The notes below the pieces were generated by a model. It ran no database searches and was not told where the DNA came from. It was given only the letters and a program-made list of their open reading frames with translations. Positions 18,196 to 25,217 of a DNA stretch of 25,217 bases are shown in pieces (within the stretch, counting starts at the first letter, position 1; each line of letters begins with the position of its first letter). Position numbers and translations under genes: made by a program. The DNA lies in the NCBI GenBank assembly GCA_004151065.3, contig NWUY0300028143.1, positions 15,091-40,307 of the forward strand. Direction: 5' to 3'. The stretch comes from Larix sibirica (taxonomy: Eukaryota; Streptophyta; Pinopsida; Pinales; Pinaceae).

Positions 18196-20055
18196 TGTAA
18201 TGTCTCTATTTTCGGGTTTTCTTGCATTTCAATTGGCTCTAACCTTATCGGTGGGTGGGTGTCTTGTCCAAGGGGTTATTTGATGTTACCAGTGAGCTCA
18301 AATGGTCTAGAGGACGCATATGACACTTTCAGATGTTATTTCTGACTTTGATGTGTTCTCCAAGATTCTTGGAGGGAGCATCTATTTATAGTAAGTCACC
18401 TGGTCAGGTTTTAATATCATCATTCATCATTGGTATCACCCCCGCGTAATCAATTTTTTATTCTGATGCATTTCGACTGTTTCCGCAACTTGGGTGTAAT
18501 ATTGAGCTATATTTAATTAATTTCCCTAAGGTCGTTATTTTAATTAAATTATTTAAAGGGGCACCTTAGTGTTATAACTCGTTGAAATTGGGATGAAACA
18601 CTTTAAATGGTGGGATGATGAAAATGACTTTCAGTGCCTGGGAATGCTTTAAAATCAAATAAATCATTTTTGGAGTTAAAAAGGGTTATAAAGGGACTTT
18701 GGGAAAATATTAAAGAAATATATTATAAAGTCACTTAAATGATTTAATTGAGTGGGAAAGGGTCAAAGAAGGTTTTGAGAGAGAGAGAGAGAGAGAGAGT
18801 TCATTCGTTCATCATTCATGATCATTTTACAAAAAAAATTGGAGAGCTCTTGTGGCTTTGGGTTTGGCCTAAAACATTTGTTGCATATTAGTTTCGGTGG
18901 TGAGACACATCCACCCTATATAATACGGAGGAGGAAACACCAATATTTCTCATTAGATTTCATTGAAGAAGACAATTTTCTAGTGTCAAGCAAGTATCTC
19001 ATAGATTTGAAGAGTTTGTAGTGATTTTATGCATATTTTGGAGGTCGTGGGCTTCATTTGTAAATCGTGGAAGCTAAGCAAGACTGTGGCCATCATTTCT
19101 ATCTTGTGGAGGAAGTCAAGGAGGTCATACTTATCATTGTAGCAGATGTTCTACCCATTCTCAGGATGTACACATTAACCAACAATCATTCTTCTCTATT
19201 ATTGGTTGTTCTACATTTATTGAGGCCATACCATCTATATGTTCAATAATAGACATGCTGTACACTCTATTTGGAAGATATTCTCTTGTTGGGCATTCAC
19301 TATACTTATATTTATGTGGGTATTTACTATTGGAAATGGGTCTTATAAATTCTAGGCAGCATTAATACCCTTGGTTGGTTGTATTGTTCATTGGTTGATA
19401 TTCATCTCTACATTGTGTCGAGTTTGCTATTGGAAAGAGCCATACATCCTCTTGGAAGCATTTTCTCTCATTGTCTAGTTGTACTCTCTCATTATCAGAT
19501 CATACTGTTTTGATTGGTTTTCATCTCCATTTGCACAGGTCGTACACCACTGTAGAATACAGTAATTGATGTAGAAGGCATTTTCTCATTGCAAGGGGGT
19601 CATATATATATCCTATTGTGTGGTTGTTCAAGCTATTATCTCAATTTCGCAAATGAATTCCTTGTGTTACTGTTGTTCATGAGTTTTTTATGGTCATTAT
19701 TACAACTGTAATCTTGTTTTATGATAAATGCATTAAGAAACCATGCCGTAGCAAACTGTTTTGCAAAACCTCTACACCAAGGAAACACTTAAACACACTA
19801 CCAATCCACACAAAATCGTATTAGCAGTTAAGGGGCACAGACAGTGGACTATAGTGAACTGTTTGATAAAAGTTCTGAAGCAAAAATAACCCACATAACA
19901 GCAATAAACTCAGTAAAAAATCAGCAATCAATAAAGGGGACTACTACAATGGTATCATAGCATTGTTGCCAAACTATTTGACAAAAGTCTCAACCTAGAA
20001 ATACTACGACATTCAACACCAAAAAATTATATTAGCACCAAGAGGGGATCTTACA
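18196..20055 (+). repeat. 3' LTR of the nested element (1,860 bp)
   Basis: It starts TGTAATGTCTCT and ends GATCTTACA, with TGCAT directly after it. It is collinear with the 5' LTR at 12933-14769. Differences include a longer GA microsatellite (18777-18799) and many substitutions, a good share of them transitions. Small open frames here (for example 18818-19021 and 19067-19249) are not preserved in the 5' copy. Confidence 0.9.
18777..18799. repeat. GA microsatellite in the 3' LTR
   Basis: Eleven and a half GA units, against seven and a half at the matching site 13509-13523. Confidence 0.9.
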
Positions 20056-20060
20056 TGCAT
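20056..20060 (+). repeat. Right target-site duplication of the nested element (TGCAT)
   Basis: Exact copy of 12928-12932. Removing 12933-20060 restores the outer element's pre-insertion site. Confidence 0.9.
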
Positions 20061-20290
20061 TAGACAACACCTACATACATAATATCACTTCCACGTACCT
20101 TTGGGTATATAGAAAGTCCCATATGTAACTTGAAACTAGCTCTAGATAATCCAATCGACCATCTTGTTATATTGGCACCAAGCATAGCACTCGAGAAGAT
20201 TACTCTCACATACTTGGGTAGTTGAATAGTATGGTTAAGGTCACAATTGAGCCTCCTTAGTTGGATCCCTAAGAGATTGGGTCAAGTACT
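20061..20290 (+). other. Outer element between the insertion and RT, unassigned
   Basis: The sequence belongs to the outer element by position. No Gag knuckle or protease motif is readable. It is far too short to hold the missing Gag and protease. Confidence 0.45.
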
Positions 20291-20840
20291 ATTGTTGGAC
20301 CTTGCACGTATATCAAAGAGCTCTAGCACCTGAAAATACCTTGTCCTCAAGACCCTTGAAACCCTCATCTCTATAATGTGTCATTATGAGTTCTTAGTCA
20401 TGCCCTTTGGACTTTGTAATGCTCCATCCACCTTTTAGAGCCTCATGAATAAGATCTTCCGACCCTTGCTCTAGAATTTTGTCTTGGTTTTCTTTGATAA
20501 TATTTTGGCCTACAACCCCACATGTGAAAGCCACCTTGAGCATGTTGCTCGTGCCTTACAATTATTAAAGCATCACCAATTATTTGTGAAACATTCAAAA
20601 TGTGTTTTTGGGGTTACTGAGGTATAATACTTGGGTCATATTGTTAGTCAAAATGGAGTATGTGTGGGCCCTAAGAAACTAGAAGTTATGCAAAACTAGC
20701 CACGCCCCAAGACCTTCAAGATTTTTTGGGGATTCCTAGGACTCAATGACTACTACAAAAAGTTTGTGAAAATTATGGTAAAATTGCAGCTCCTCTCACA
20801 TCATGGCTAAAAAAGAATGTCTTCCATTAGAATGATGTAG
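20290..20840 (+). pseudogene. Ty3/gypsy reverse transcriptase
   Basis: Copies element RNA into DNA. H-Y-E-F-L-V-M-P-F-G-L-C-N-A-P-S-T-F at about 20385-20440 is the textbook gypsy RT block. The catalytic box reads V-L-V-F-F-D-N-I-L-A-Y; the second Asp of the usual D-D pair is Asn (AAT at 20499-20501). F-V-K-H-S-K-C-V-F-G-V-T-E-V and Y-L-G-H-I-V-S-Q-N-G-V follow, then the thumb with F-L-G-L-N-D-Y-Y-K-K-F-V. Several stops and a frameshift occur. The upstream fingers with the first catalytic Asp are missing or unreadable. Identification is secure. Confidence 0.9.
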
Positions 20841-21260
20841 TTGCGCAAGCCTTCTCCACCCACAATGATGCTATGTGAACTATGCATGTTTTAGCAATGC
20901 TTGATTTCAATAAGACTTTCGTCTTAGAATGTGATTCCTATGGCCACAGCCTTAGAGCCATCTTGATGCACGGCAAACTCCCTTTATCCTTCACCAGTAA
21001 GCATCTATGTGAGTAGTTCAGGTATGAAAAAGAGATGATGGCCATCCTTCACGTAGTTGAGACATAGTTCCCATATTTAATCAGTAGATGTTTCCAGATC
21101 AAGACTAACCATCATAATCTAAAATATTTCATGGAACAACAATTCTCCTCCCCAGTGTAGCATAAGTGGGTCACTAAAATGTTGGGGTATGATTATGAGA
21201 TCATGTACAAGAAGCACAGGGAAAATGTGGTGGCGTATGCTTTATTTTGACAATTTGAGG
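20841..21260 (+). pseudogene. Ty3/gypsy RNase H
   Basis: Degrades RNA in the hybrid. F-V-L-E-C-D-S-Y-G-H-S-L-R-A-I-L keeps the first Asp, and F-R-Y-E-K-E-M-M-A-I keeps the Glu. K-T-N-H-H-N-L-K-Y-F has Asn (AAC at 21107-21109) where gypsy enzymes have the catalytic Asp of T-D-H. The closing N-V-V-A-Y-A-L has Tyr in place of the last Asp of A-D-A-L. Stops are few, so the losses are clear substitutions. Confidence 0.85.
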
Positions 21261-22310
21261 AGGAGGGCTCCCTCTTTTCATTATCCTTATCAGTTCCAAG
21301 GTGGCTCAAAGAAGCACAACAAGAATGGATGGCCAATGACATCATCAGGAAACTCATCAAACAACCTTATATATACCCAAACCCTCCAACGAAGTATACT
21401 TGGAATCAAGATACCTTGTGGTATAAGGAGTGTGTTTTTCTCACTTGGATTTAGCCTTAAAACATCGAATATTAGAGGAGTTACATTCATCATCCACTAC
21501 AAAACACTCGGGTTTTCATAAAACCTATGAACTAATCAAGCACTCATTCATTTGATAAGGTATAAAAATAGACGTCCACAACTATATAGTGGCATGTGAC
21601 ATGTCAAAGACACATGGGAAAAATAGTGAAGTCACCTGGTGCTTTGAAACCCCTTCCAATTCCAAACCATATTTGGATTGATATCTCTGTGGATTTTATC
21701 ACGGGGCTTCCCGAATCAAGCAATAAAGAAATCGTCATGGTGGTCACCAATCACCTTGTCCAAATATGCTCACTTTTGTGATTTATCACACCCCTTTACT
21801 CCATCAATAGTGGCATAAGTCTTAATGGATCATATTTTTAAGCTACATGGTATGCCAACTTCCATTGTATCTAATTGGGACCCTACATTCACAAGCAACT
21901 TTTGGCAGGAGTTGTAATTTAAACTTTAGGGTACCCAGTAGAAACTCAACACAACCTATCATCCCCAAGCTAGTGGTCAAACGGAAGCAATCAATAAGTA
22001 CTTGGAAACATACTTGAGATGCTTTGTGTGAGAAAGGTCACACCAATTGGCACAATGGCTTCCTCTTGCAAAATGGTGGTATAATACTACTTATCATGGC
22101 ACTACCAAAATGACATGTATGAAGGAGTGTATGGACAAAAACCCTTGTTAGTGGTTTCATATTTACCAGGCACTTCTAAGGTTGATGCTTTGGACACCAT
22201 TCTCCGCACCCGAGAAGCTATGCTACACACCCTTAAGGGAAATTTGGTTATGGCTCCAAATAGAATGAAACAACATGCAGATCAGCATCACTCAAAGTGT
22301 TAATTTGTAG
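21261..22310 (+). pseudogene. Ty3/gypsy integrase
   Basis: Inserts the cDNA. The zinc-binding N-terminus is poorly readable (about 21270-21600). The core opens with I-D-I-S-V-D-F-I-T-G-L-P at about 21680-21715, keeping the first Asp. The second block reads [13 protein letters not shown] (about 21867-21905); the catalytic Asp after Ser is Asn (21873-21875). The third, S-G-Q-T-E-A-I-N-K-Y-L-E-T, keeps its Glu (about 21970-22010). Y-G-Q-K-P and a run to about 22305 end the domain. Several frameshifts and stops are present. Confidence 0.85.
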
Positions 22311-22539
22311 TAGGTGATCAAGTGTTTCTTTATCTCCAGCCCTATAAACAAACTTATCTCAAAAACAATGGCTCCCCCAAAAACTTGCTCCAAAATTTTA
22401 TGGACCCTAGAAGATACTCCAATGAAATGGACAAGTGGCCTACAAGCTAGATTTTCCCAATCACTCCAAGACTCACCCAATATTTTGTATTTATTGCTTC
22501 AAAAAAATGGTGGGACCCAATTGTAAAGTGCAAACCAAG

Positions 22540-22740
22540 TTAGTAGAACTCGATGAGGAAGGCTCCATTTAGCTCCAGCCAGAAGTGGTATTGGATTCCA
22601 AGGAACGTTAATTGTGTAAGTATCCAATCAAAGAAGTATTGATCTAGTAGAACGATATGCAACTAGAAGATGACACATGGGAACTAGAAGGGATTTTCCA
22701 CCAAATTTCTCACCTTCAACCTTGAGGACAACGTTGTTTT
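22540..22740 (+). pseudogene. Chromodomain-like C-terminus of the gypsy polyprotein
   Basis: Chromodomains steer chromovirus integrase to particular chromatin. V-L-D-S-K-E-R, K-Y-P-I-K-E-V-L-I, N-D-M-Q-L-E-D-D-T-W-E-L-E and a closing N-L-E-D-N-V-V-F-E-G-G follow the usual order ending just before the purine tract. Three in-frame stops and one frame change occur. This assigns the outer element to the chromovirus branch (inference of moderate strength). Confidence 0.6.
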
Positions 22741-22741
22741 T

Positions 22742-22753
22742 GAAGGGGGGGCA
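22742..22753 (+). other. Polypurine tract of the outer element
   Basis: GAAGGGGGGGCA lies directly before the 3' LTR's TG, as expected for plus-strand priming. Confidence 0.85.
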
Positions 22754-23214
22754 TGTTAGGGTCCTACCCTAACCCCCTTGGAGTTAGTCAAGTAATATAT
22801 ACAACCATCTCTTTTGAATAAGGCTGAGTAGTTAGTAGTGAACAATTACTGTAAAAGTGTTCTCTCTATTAATTAAGGCCCACGAAGACGTTGGTACCCA
22901 TATGTTTATTTTACCATGTCAAGTAGTTAAGGTTTTGGAAATTGAAATCCTATTTAAAGAAGTAGAAGGCTATGGATTGTTTTGCCAAAAAATATTGTAT
23001 TAGAGCTCTACTCAAGTGAAATGTCACACAGCCTTAAGAGGCGTGTGAACATTGGTTCCATATTTGAATATCACAATTCAAAAACTATTTCTATGACATT
23101 TTTCTTGTCTATTTCCTTTGATCAGTTATTCTGCACTATAATCCTATGTTTTTGGCATTGTTTATCTTTGTATATATTGTTGTTTCTCTAATTTGTAGGG
23201 TTAAGTACACCACA
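22754..23214 (+). repeat. 3' LTR of the outer Ty3/gypsy element (461 bp)
   Basis: TGTTAGGGTCCTACCC to ACCACA, collinear with 12224-12705. It keeps the terminal inverted repeat (22755-22773) and TATTTAAA (22951-22958). It lacks the 17-bp duplication of the 5' LTR. Confidence 0.9.
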
Positions 23215-23710
23215 ACTTCTAAGATAGTATATTAGGCAGTATAGTTAAAAGAATAATAATAATGATTTAGCTTTGCATGCAATAGGTTTATCTTTCAAAA
23301 AACCAATATCATTTTGCATAAGCTTTGGAGACCAATATTGTATAGTTTTTTAAACTCTTATATATTGTTATGGGTGCATGGTTTTCCAACAACCCCTTTA
23401 TTAATATAAAAATCAACCTGTTCTTGTAAAAAAATGAATATCACCCAAAGACATGGTCAAAGGGTAAGTGTTTACCATATCCAAAAAACTTCAGAAAATA
23501 AAGACAAACTTGAAGCAATAGAACACCAAAACATTTGTGAATATTTTTTTCCAAGATAAAACAAATCAAATAAGAATTGAAGTTCAAAGATAAATGAAAA
23601 CTTGGGATTGGATAAGGCATCCTAGTCAAAGAAGATATATTATACAAAACCAAAGTATATTTTGTGGGGTGAAATTTTATGAAAGGACTATTTTTAACTA
23701 TGTAAAAACC
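23215..23710. other. AT-rich stretch without a recognisable gene
   Basis: Strongly AT-rich. The minus-strand frame at 23441-23743 reads through T-rich complement with no motif. Base composition changes abruptly at about 23711. Confidence 0.55.
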
Positions 23711-23713
23711 TTC

Positions 23714-23760
23714 AGATGCAGGTGGTAAAGGTGGAAGCAACACCCGGGCTCCGACTCACA
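23714..23760 (+). promoter_or_regulatory. Possible tRNA-like (Pol III) A and B box at the unit's 5' end
   Basis: GATGCAGGTGGTAAAGG resembles SINE A boxes such as GGCGCAACTGGTAAAG, and GGCTCCGACTC about 33 bases later resembles GGTTCGANTC. The spacing is shorter than usual and the B box needs an inserted base. It is suggestive only. Confidence 0.2.
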
Positions 23761-24121
23761 TGACACCTGGGCATGAGAGACAGACCCGTGGCAACGCTAT
23801 GGATGAGCCTACAAACGAAATGATTCCTGCTTGCTGGGATCATTAAGCCCCTCCCCGGTGATGTTTTCTCATCCAACCTAGCTTGGAACTCCATGCACCA
23901 CCCCCATGTATCTCTGGCGTGTGGCTTTAAGGTCGTCAACGGATCGACACTCCAATTTTTTGAAAGGTATAACATCTCGGCCCTAGCATATAACCATTAT
24001 CAACTCTCTGTGTTGGGAAGCGACCTGAGCTCCTCCCGCTTCTATGCTCCACTGGCTACTGAGGCTCACCGATATTATCCATCTTGTTCCTCACGTTTGC
24101 ATTGTCCTCTGGTCTGCTTCC

Positions 24122-24845
24122 ATGGGTCGACCAAAAGGCACAAGGGGGAAAAAAAAATACTGATGAACAACGGGATGTTGGGAAAACCCAAAAAGGATAT
24201 GGAGCAAAGGTCTCTATTCCAGTTCACCTGCTCGTCGATAACTAGGAAGCACGGTTGATGGTTGATCGTCTCTCCACTGGGATCCAGGAAAAACAATGGG
24301 ATCCATACTGTTTGGTTAATAACATGTTGGGAGAGCTTATGGAAGAAATGCTCACCAATTGGGCTACAGCCAGGCATGCAACGCAGACCTTGAAATCCAC
24401 CCTGCCAAACATGGCAGCCACGCTCGATAGCCTGGAGAACACCTTCAGTTGGGATTCATATGCCCCCACCAGGCACCTCCATCGTGATTTCCGAATGGGT
24501 AGCAGTGCACACAGAGTCACCCCCACTGCTGCTGAAGCAAGCGTGACATCCGGAAACATGGTCAACCAGCAAGGCAGGGAGCTGGTCAAGCAGAAAGGCA
24601 AGGAGCTGGTCAATATGAAAGGAAAGGAGCCAGTTAAACTCTCCTTCCCTATTCCCACCACCACTGGCCCTGTTCTCACCAAAAGAGTTCGCAATTATTA
24701 GGAGGATAACGCTCCCGCTAGTTGGAAGACCGGCCCACTACCCGTTAAGATCCCTGCGAAGGACCCAGAGGAGGAAGAATATTACGGCTTCCCAATCCTG
24801 GAAGAAACTCCCTCTGATGCAGACACACCTTTAGCACCCGGTTAA
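24122..24845 (+). pseudogene. Unknown protein of about 240 residues, two TAG stops and one frameshift
   Basis: An ATG at 24122 opens M-G-R-P-K-G-T-R-G-K-K, a basic start resembling an AT-hook core (G-R-P). A run of nine A (24151-24159) then shifts the frame. From there one frame runs to TAA 24843-24845 with only two stops, both TAG (24243-24245 and 24699-24701). The middle is helical-looking (L-V-N-N-M-L-G-E-L-M-E-E-M-L-T-N-W). Three 8-residue repeats follow (Q-G-R-E-L-V-K type, 24567-24638), then an acidic tail with D-P-E-E-E-E-Y-Y-G-F-P. I do not recognise the family. Possible sources are a LINE ORF1 C-terminus, a captured host mRNA or a gene private to this unit. Confidence 0.5.
24567..24638 (+). 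repeat. Three tandem 24-bp units in the unknown frame
   Basis: Units at 24567-24590, 24591-24614 and 24615-24638 encode Q-Q-G-R-E-L-V-K, Q-K-G-K-E-L-V-N and M-K-G-K-E-P-V-K. The third is the most diverged. The period keeps the reading frame. Confidence 0.9.
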
Positions 24846-25138
24846 GGAGGTTCCTCCATGTGTTTTCCAATAACTTTATTTTAATATGTTTTTTAGTTTG
24901 TTATACAGTTCACTAGACTACTGGTTTTTAGAATTTTATAGACATGACAATGCTACTAGCTTACCCTGGTCTCGCTGCACAGGGTAGGGATTTTTGTGTA
25001 ATTTTTATTGGAATCTTTACGATCCTTTTGAAATCCTTGGGGGGTGGCTCATTCCTCTCAGGCCACCACAGACTGTATTTACTCTTGTATTTTTAACTCT
25101 TTTCGATTAATAGAATTTTACAACCTTACAAAAAAAAC
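24846..25138 (+). other. 3' UTR and A-run of the retroposon-like unit
   Basis: T-rich sequence ends CTCTTTTCGATTAATAGAA followed by TTTTACAACCTTAC and an A-run. The AATAGA is a weak variant of a plant polyadenylation signal. Such endings are common at plant LINE 3' termini. Confidence 0.55.
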
Positions 25139-25217
25139 AAATCATAAATACATCTTATTATAATTTTACAGAATCACGTTGTCGTAATGAAGCATTTTCG
25201 GACTATTTGTAGGTAAC
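25139..25217. other. Flank after the A-run, nothing recognised
   Basis: Short AT-rich end of the window with no motif. Confidence 0.5.

Larger units (their letters stand above)
12933..20055 (+). mobile_element. Nested, non-autonomous LTR retrotransposon with unknown cargo (7.1 kb)
   Basis: It has long LTRs (1,837 and 1,860 bp), a PBS at 14771, a purine tract at 18182-18194 and a perfect TGCAT target duplication. It sits inside the gag remnant of the outer gypsy element, so it is the younger of the two. The 3.4-kb interior carries no recognisable protease, RT, RNase H or integrase. It holds a Gag-like knuckle and long, mostly open frames of unknown function. The tRNA-Met PBS and 5-bp duplication favour a gypsy-like partner supplying enzymes in trans (inference). 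Confidence 0.9.
12224..23214 (+). mobile_element. Ty3/gypsy LTR retrotransposon (chromovirus type), interrupted
   Basis: Two related LTRs (12224-12705 and 22754-23214) start TGTTAGGGTCCTACCC and end ACCACA. A PBS follows the first and a purine tract precedes the second. RT, RNase H, integrase and a chromodomain-like tail lie in gypsy order at about 20290-22740. A second LTR element is inserted at 12933-20055. Without it the interior is only about 2.9 kb, so most of gag and protease have been lost. No matching 5-bp target duplication is visible (TCTTT left, ACTTC right). Confidence 0.9.
23711..25138 (+). mobile_element. Retroposon-like unit with unknown reading frame and A-run
   Basis: A GC-richer block starts abruptly near 23711. 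It contains a decayed frame (24122-24845), a 3' UTR ending G-A-T-T-A-A-T-A-G-A-A-T-T-T-T-A-C-A-A, and an A-run at about 25130-25138. This layout is that of a LINE-mobilised copy: a non-autonomous LINE, a composite SINE or a processed transcript. No RT is present. A direct repeat at the ends is not convincing. Confidence 0.55.

Noticed and set aside
18818-19249. Short open frames in the 3' LTR
   Set aside because: LTR sequence; the aligned region of the 5' LTR (13550-13970) is broken by substitutions and indels.
12219-23219. Target-site duplication of the outer gypsy element
   Set aside because: The flanking five bases are TCTTT and ACTTC; they do not match, so decay or recombination between elements cannot be told apart.
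24242-24694. 150-codon minus-strand open frame
   Set aside because: It is the antisense of the better-supported plus-strand frame with its 8-residue repeats; the translation is Leu/Ser/Pro-biased with no motif.
23557-25146. AAAACAAATCA at 23557-23567 and again after the A-run as a target duplication of the terminal unit
   Set aside because: The left copy lies about 150 bp before the composition change, and the motif is A-rich and overlaps the A-run, so a chance match is likely.

Overview
The window looks like intergenic DNA of a seed plant, and a gymnosperm is my best guess (inference). It is AT-rich, I see no intact host gene, and almost every recognisable stretch is a decayed class I transposable element: plant L1-like LINEs of the type that carries RNase H, and LTR retrotransposons of Ty3/gypsy type. 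I see no rRNA, tRNA gene or CRISPR array.

Layout. (1) 1-1438: 3' end of a fairly well preserved LINE on +, with a zf-RVT region, RNase H, a 3' UTR with a 60-bp tandem duplication, and an A-run. (2) 2136-3100: decayed LINE ORF1 (DUF4283 plus zinc knuckle) on +, with no ORF2 behind it. (3) 4140-5382: 3' part of a minus-strand LINE (RNase H, then a tail with a 156-bp tandem repeat); beyond it an unexplained minus-strand reading frame at 3851-4104. (4) 5693 to about 11080: a nearly complete but heavily mutated LINE on +, with ORF1, then ORF2 (endonuclease, RT, zf-RVT, RNase H), the two joined by a TAATG overlap. (5) 11081-12223: unassigned, with one long, once-interrupted hydrophobic frame. (6) 12224-23214: a Ty3/gypsy element of chromovirus type with 482- and 461-bp LTRs. 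Most of gag and protease are missing, and RT, RNase H, integrase and a chromodomain-like tail remain. (7) 12933-20055, nested inside element 6: a second LTR element with LTRs of about 1.85 kb, a perfect 5-bp target-site duplication (TGCAT), a PBS and a PPT. (8) 23711 to about 25138: a GC-richer retroposon-like unit with a 3' A-run and an unknown, twice-interrupted reading frame.

The most interesting item is the nested element at 12933-20055. Its structural ends are complete, but its 3.4-kb interior has no recognisable protease, RT, RNase H or integrase. It holds about 1,050 codons of mostly open, frameshifted sequence of unknown function, with a CCHC-like knuckle near the start and a domain that appears twice. 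It looks like a non-autonomous LTR element with its own cargo, dependent on enzymes supplied in trans (inference). The second candidate is the unit at 23711-25138, whose protein of about 240 residues (three 8-residue repeats, basic N-terminus) I do not recognise.

Order of events from nesting and decay: the outer gypsy element inserted first, the 7.1-kb element then landed in its residual gag, and both later decayed by point mutation. Nothing here looks able to move on its own today.
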